Positions 6,034 to 9,413 of a DNA stretch of 9,413 nucleotides are shown here, one piece after another. Below the pieces are notes generated by a model. It searched no databases, had not been told where the DNA came from, and saw only the letters and a program-made list of their open reading frames with translations. The DNA comes from an uncultured Phycisphaerales bacterium (GTDB taxonomy: Bacteria > Planctomycetota > Phycisphaerae > Phycisphaerales > UBA1924). Each line of letters begins with the position of its first letter. The stretch's first letter is position 1. The stretch is from positions 1 to 9,413 of the forward strand of contig CALFMQ010000056.1 in assembly GCA_937879825.1 (NCBI GenBank), given 5' to 3'. Made by a program: the position numbers and the translations under genes.

Positions 6034-9000
6034 TCAATTGACGGCGGCCCTCAGTTCATCGAGGGCGGTCGGGTAATAGTTCTTGATGGACGGATCGAGC
6101 TTGATGAGGGTCTCGGCGCGGGCCTTGATCTCGCGGGCGGTCCGGGCGTCCCCCATTTCCATCGTGACGATGGCGAGGTGGACGAGGGCGATGAACTCAT
6201 CGGAGTTATCGCGGCCCTGGGCGCGGTCGGCGGCCTTCTTGAGGGTTTGGGCCGCCTCCTCGTTGCGACCCAGGCGATGGTAGACCCAGCCGAGCGTATC
6301 GAGGACGGTGGGCGCATCCGGGGAGAGGGACACGGCCTTCTGGGCGTAGGGGAGCGCATCTGCGGGGCGCTTGAGGTCCTCCGCGAGCGTGTAGGCGAGA
6401 TCGTTGTTGACATCGAGCGCGTCGGGGTTGATTTCGAGGGCCTGCTTGTTGAACGATGCGGACTTCTCGAAGTCGCGAATCGGGCTGTCGAGGTAGAAGA
6501 GCTTGGCCCGGAGGCGGAGGAGTTCGAACTTGGACACGGGGTCGAGTTCGACCTCATCGAGGCGCGTGATGCGAGAGAGGATGATGTCGGGGCGCTCGCC
6601 CTCGGCCATGAGTTGGTTGCCGGAGAGGATAAGGAGCGGGATGGCCTGCTCGAAGGTCGGGTCGAATCCCTGGGCGAGTTGGAGCGCGCCGGAGACCGAG
6701 CCCTCGGCGAGCGCGGCCTGACCGAGCCAGAACGCCATGGAGGTCCACAGGGTTCTCTCATCGGCGACGATCTGATTCCAGCCGAGTCGCGCGAGGCTGC
6801 GCGAGCGGTCTGTCTGTTTGAAGAATGCGCGGCCGCGGGAGGCGACCATCACGGTCCGGAGGTCCATCTCGTTGTCCGGCGGGAGCGCGGCGAGGAGTTG
6901 CTGGACGACGCCCGGCGTCGGGTTCTGCTGACGGAGCACGGCGTCGAGGTAGAGGATGGCGTTCTCGGTGGACTTCTCGAGGTCGTACAACTGTTGGCGC
7001 AGCGGAAGGACCTGCTGCCAGAGGTTGGATCGCGCGTAGAGTTCTGAGGCGGTGCGGAGCCAGTAGGCGCGGTCGGGCTTCTGGCGCGTGCCTTCCATCG
7101 CGACTTCCTGCGCTTCGGAGACGCGGTTCACATCGAGGAGTTGATAGATCAGGAACTGACGGAGTTCGCGGACGCCCGGATTCACGGCGACGCCGTTGCG
7201 GAGTGATGCGAGGGCTTCGGTGAGTTGGCCCTGCTCTCGGAGCAGATCGAACCACAGCCCCCATGCTTCGGTCATGCCGGGCCTGAGGGAGGTGACCTTG
7301 GCGAGATCCCGGAGGACGCCCGGGACGAGCGCGGCGTCATTCCGATTGAGCTGGGCGCGTTGCCAGTACGGCTCGAAGTTGCCGGGGTGCTTGGCGACGG
7401 CCTGATCGAGGATTCTGCGGGCCTCGCGGAGGTCGTTCTTCGATCCGGCGATCCTCGCCCGAAGGAGTGTGACCTGGAGGTCGGCGTCCTTCTCGGGTGC
7501 GATCGCGGCGACCTTCGCGATGTAGCGCTCTGCGTCGTCGTACTGCTCGAGGTCGGCGAGGACGACGGCGTAGGAGCGGTGGACGACCAGCCCGTTGGCG
7601 GGATCGTCGCCGCCCGCGTCGATGATGCGCTTCATGGCCTGCGCCGCCTCGTTCAGGATGGCGGTGCGCTCCTGATCGAGTTGATCGGCGGCCTCGGCCT
7701 GTTGTGTGGCGCGCATGACATCGATCTGGGTGCTCATGGTGTTGGAGCGCGTGATGAGCATGTTGGCGAGCGCGATGTCGGCGTCGAAGTTGCCTTCGGC
7801 CTGGAGGGCTCGCCCGTTCTTGAAGGCCTCCATGGCCTCGTCGAATCTTTCGTACTTCTGGAGGAACTGGCCGTAGCCGATCTGGTCCGATGCGGCGGCG
7901 TTGCCGGCGAGGCCGGCGAGATACTGCTTGTAGGTGTTGACGCCGCCATCGACATCCCCCTGATCGGCGAGGAGTTTGGCGCGCATATCGGTGAGCGTGA
8001 TCTTCTTGACATTGGGATCGGACTCGATCTTGGAGAGGACCTCCTCGGCGCGCTTCCACTGCTTGTCTTCGAGCAGGAGTGCGAAGTAGGAGACCGAGTT
8101 CTCGGTGACCATGGGATCGCGTTCGAAGAGCGTGGCGCGTTGCGCCAGCGCATCGTCGCGGTCGCCGTAGGCGCCCTGGAGCGAGATCCAGAGGTCGTAG
8201 ACCTGGCCGCGCTGGGGGCTGATCCGCAGGACATCGGTGAGCACGGTGAGTGCCTCGGGTCCTCTGCCGACCCGGAGGAGCGCGCGGGCGAATCTCATGG
8301 CGATGTCGGCGTCGCCCGGTCGGAGGTCGATGGCCTTCTTGTATGAGTCGACGGCGCCGTCGACCTGCCCGGCGGCCATCTGTGCGTCGCCCAGATAGCT
8401 CCATGCGCCGGTGGAGTGCGGGATTCGCTTGGTGGCTGCCTGGAAAGTTGCGACGGCCGCGCCGAACTCGCCACGCGCCATCTCGAGACGGCCCTGGAAG
8501 AGAGCGCCGTCGAGGTTATCGATGTTGAGCGACGCGGCCTTGGCGGCGTACCGGCGCGCGGTCTCGAAGTCCTCCTTGATGAGGGCGCGGGTGAAGCGCT
8601 CGTTGATCATGATGCGGTTGTCGGGCTCGGCCGCCTCGACCGCGGCGAGCTCTCGCTCGGCGGCGGCCTCGTCGTTCATGCGCATGTAGGTCGCGTAGCG
8701 CTGGAGCGACTTCTCGGCGGGCGTGCCGCTCGACTTCTCGATCCATTCGAGCATGGCCTGGTTCTCGTCTTCGACTCGCGCGAAGATCTCGAGCTGCTTG
8801 AACTGCTCCAGATCGGGCCATTTGGCTACGGCGATGTCGGCGAGGCGCTTGGCCTCGGCGCGGTTCTTGTCGGCCAGTTCGATCTGGATGAGCTCTTCGG
8901 CCAGACGGGCGTTGTCGGGGTCTTTCGTGATCGCTTCGGAGATAATTGACCGGGCCTTCTTGAGATCGCCTTCCACGCGTGCCTTGCGCGCTTCGAGAAT

Positions 9001-9413
9001 GCTCTTGAGGGAGGGGTCGAGCTGGACGTTCTCGCCCATCGCGGCGAGGACGGTGTTGAGTTTCTCCTGGAGCGGTTCGGCGGAGGCGGGGAAGACGCGG
9101 ATGGCGTCCTGGAGTGTGCTCTTGGCGTTCTCGAACTCGTTGAGTCGGATCTGGGCGTCGGCGAGGAGGGAGATCGAGGGGAGCGAGAAGTTGCCCGAGG
9201 TGACGATCGAGGCGAGTTTGTCGCGGGCGCCGCCGAAGTTGCCCTGCTGGAAGAGGCAGACGCCGATCATGTACTTGATCTCGACCGCTTCGGCGAGCCC
9301 GAGTTGCTCGAGGTCGGAGAGGTCGCGGATGGCGCTGGCGTAGTTCTCGTTCATCATGGCGACTTTGGCGCGGCGGAGTTTGACCGATGCGGCGTCGTCG
9401 GCGGAGGCGGCGG
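6034..9413 (-). CDS. Large tetratricopeptide-repeat protein, 5' end beyond window
   Basis: The frame stays open to the window edge, so the gene is 5'-truncated and at least 1,125 codons long. The ATG at 9357 is internal: upstream codons continue a helical sequence with no stop, and that methionine falls inside a repeat helix. TPR-like helix pairs run through the whole protein. The clearest are around 8160-8530 (for example WSYLGDAQMAAGQVDGAV then SYKKAIDLRPGD) and in the last 126 residues from about 6414 (NDLAYTLAEDLKRPADAL, then VLDTLGWVYHRLGRNEEA). TPRs are protein-binding scaffolds. The C-terminal part resembles large TPR proteins linked to exopolysaccharide export or to PEP-CTERM/exosortase systems (PrsT-type), but that is a tentative reading. 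Any signal or lipoprotein sequence lies outside the window. It precedes the Wzz-like gene on the same strand by 148 bases. Partner and function are unknown. Confidence 0.88.
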   Translation of the reverse strand, partial: AASADDAASVKLRRAKVAMMNENYASAIRDLSDLEQLGLAEAVEIKYMIGVCLFQQGNFGGARDKLASIVTSGNFSLPSISLLADAQIRLNEFENAKSTLQDAIRVFPASAEPLQEKLNTVLAAMGENVQLDPSLKSILEARKARVEGDLKKARSIISEAITKDPDNARLAEELIQIELADKNRAEAKRLADIAVAKWPDLEQFKQLEIFARVEDENQAMLEWIEKSSGTPAEKSLQRYATYMRMNDEAAAERELAAVEAAEPDNRIMINERFTRALIKEDFETARRYAAKAASLNIDNLDGALFQGRLEMARGEFGAAVATFQAATKRIPHSTGAWSYLGDAQMAAGQVDGAVDSYKKAIDLRPGDADIAMRFARALLRVGRGPEALTVLTDVLRISPQRGQVYDLWISLQGAYGDRDDALAQRATLFERDPMVTENSVSYFALLLEDKQWKRAEEVLSKIESDPNVKKITLTDMRAKLLADQGDVDGGVNTYKQYLAGLAGNAAASDQIGYGQFLQKYERFDEAMEAFKNGRALQAEGNFDADIALANMLITRSNTMSTQIDVMRATQQAEAADQLDQERTAILNEAAQAMKRIIDAGGDDPANGLVVHRSYAVVLADLEQYDDAERYIAKVAAIAPEKDADLQVTLLRARIAGSKNDLREARRILDQAVAKHPGNFEPYWQRAQLNRNDAALVPGVLRDLAKVTSLRPGMTEAWGLWFDLLREQGQLTEALASLRNGVAVNPGVRELRQFLIYQLLDVNRVSEAQEVAMEGTRQKPDRAYWLRTASELYARSNLWQQVLPLRQQLYDLEKSTENAILYLDAVLRQQNPTPGVVQQLLAALPPDNEMDLRTVMVASRGRAFFKQTDRSRSLARLGWNQIVADERTLWTSMAFWLGQAALAEGSVSGALQLAQGFDPTFEQAIPLLILSGNQLMAEGERPDIILSRITRLDEVELDPVSKFELLRLRAKLFYLDSPIRDFEKSASFNKQALEINPDALDVNNDLAYTLAEDLKRPADALPYAQKAVSLSPDAPTVLDTLGWVYHRLGRNEEAAQTLKKAADRAQGRDNSDEFIALVHLAIVTMEMGDARTAREIKARAETLIKLDPSIKNYYPTALDELRAAVN

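Noticed and set aside
5884..7047. 387-codon plus-strand open frame crossing the intergenic gap
   Set aside because: It mirrors the TPR gene in a high-GC region, has Gly/Glu/Asp/Val-rich composition typical of a complement frame, and shows no family motif. The minus-strand protein has clear repeats.
7225..8346. 373-codon plus-strand open frame
   Set aside because: Antisense shadow of the TPR gene. Its acidic and hydrophobic low-information sequence reflects complementary codons.

Overview
The window is a GC-rich bacterial chromosome segment with a one-sided layout. One small gene lies on the plus strand (an RNA-binding RRM protein). Converging on it is a long minus-strand run of five genes, most of them for surface polysaccharide synthesis. 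There are no tRNA, rRNA, CRISPR or mobile-element signals. High GC, mostly weak Shine-Dalgarno sites, a glycine-rich single-RRM protein and this mix of glycan genes fit a planctomycete-like bacterium (perhaps Phycisphaerae). That placement is inference; nothing here is diagnostic.

Layout in plus coordinates. Bases 1 to about 160 are G-dominated low-complexity sequence, including a 28-base G run, and look like a contig-end artefact. A possible promoter (TATGAT at 171-176) leads to the RRM gene (283-669), followed by a strong hairpin terminator (704-729) that sits between the convergent genes. On the minus strand, in transcription order from the right edge: a very large TPR protein, 5'-truncated by the window edge (9413-6034); a 148-base gap holding three tandem stem-loops; a fused Wzz/BY-kinase-like polysaccharide co-polymerase (5885-3633); an NAD-dependent nucleotide-sugar epimerase/dehydratase (3594-2572); a WecA/MraY-type undecaprenyl-phosphate sugar-1-phosphate transferase (about 2531-1143); and a small AhpD-like carboxymuconolactone decarboxylase family protein (1111-746).

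How they may work together: the epimerase/dehydratase would make a modified nucleotide sugar. The WecA-like enzyme would load the first sugar phosphate on undecaprenyl phosphate. The Wzz-like protein would control chain length or export, and the TPR protein may be a scaffold or export partner. No glycosyltransferase, flippase, polymerase, outer-membrane exporter or exosortase is visible, so the window would hold only part of a pathway. The AhpD-like gene is close enough to be co-transcribed but has no evident glycan role.

The most notable point is that the BY-kinase domain lacks the Walker A lysine (Thr555 in its place), has Asn for the second Walker A' aspartate, and has no C-terminal tyrosine cluster, so it may be a pseudokinase. 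I do not see a clearly new biological system. The other points worth checking are the tandem stem-loops before the kinase gene, a similar GC hairpin in two intergenic gaps, and the unresolved start of the WecA-like gene.
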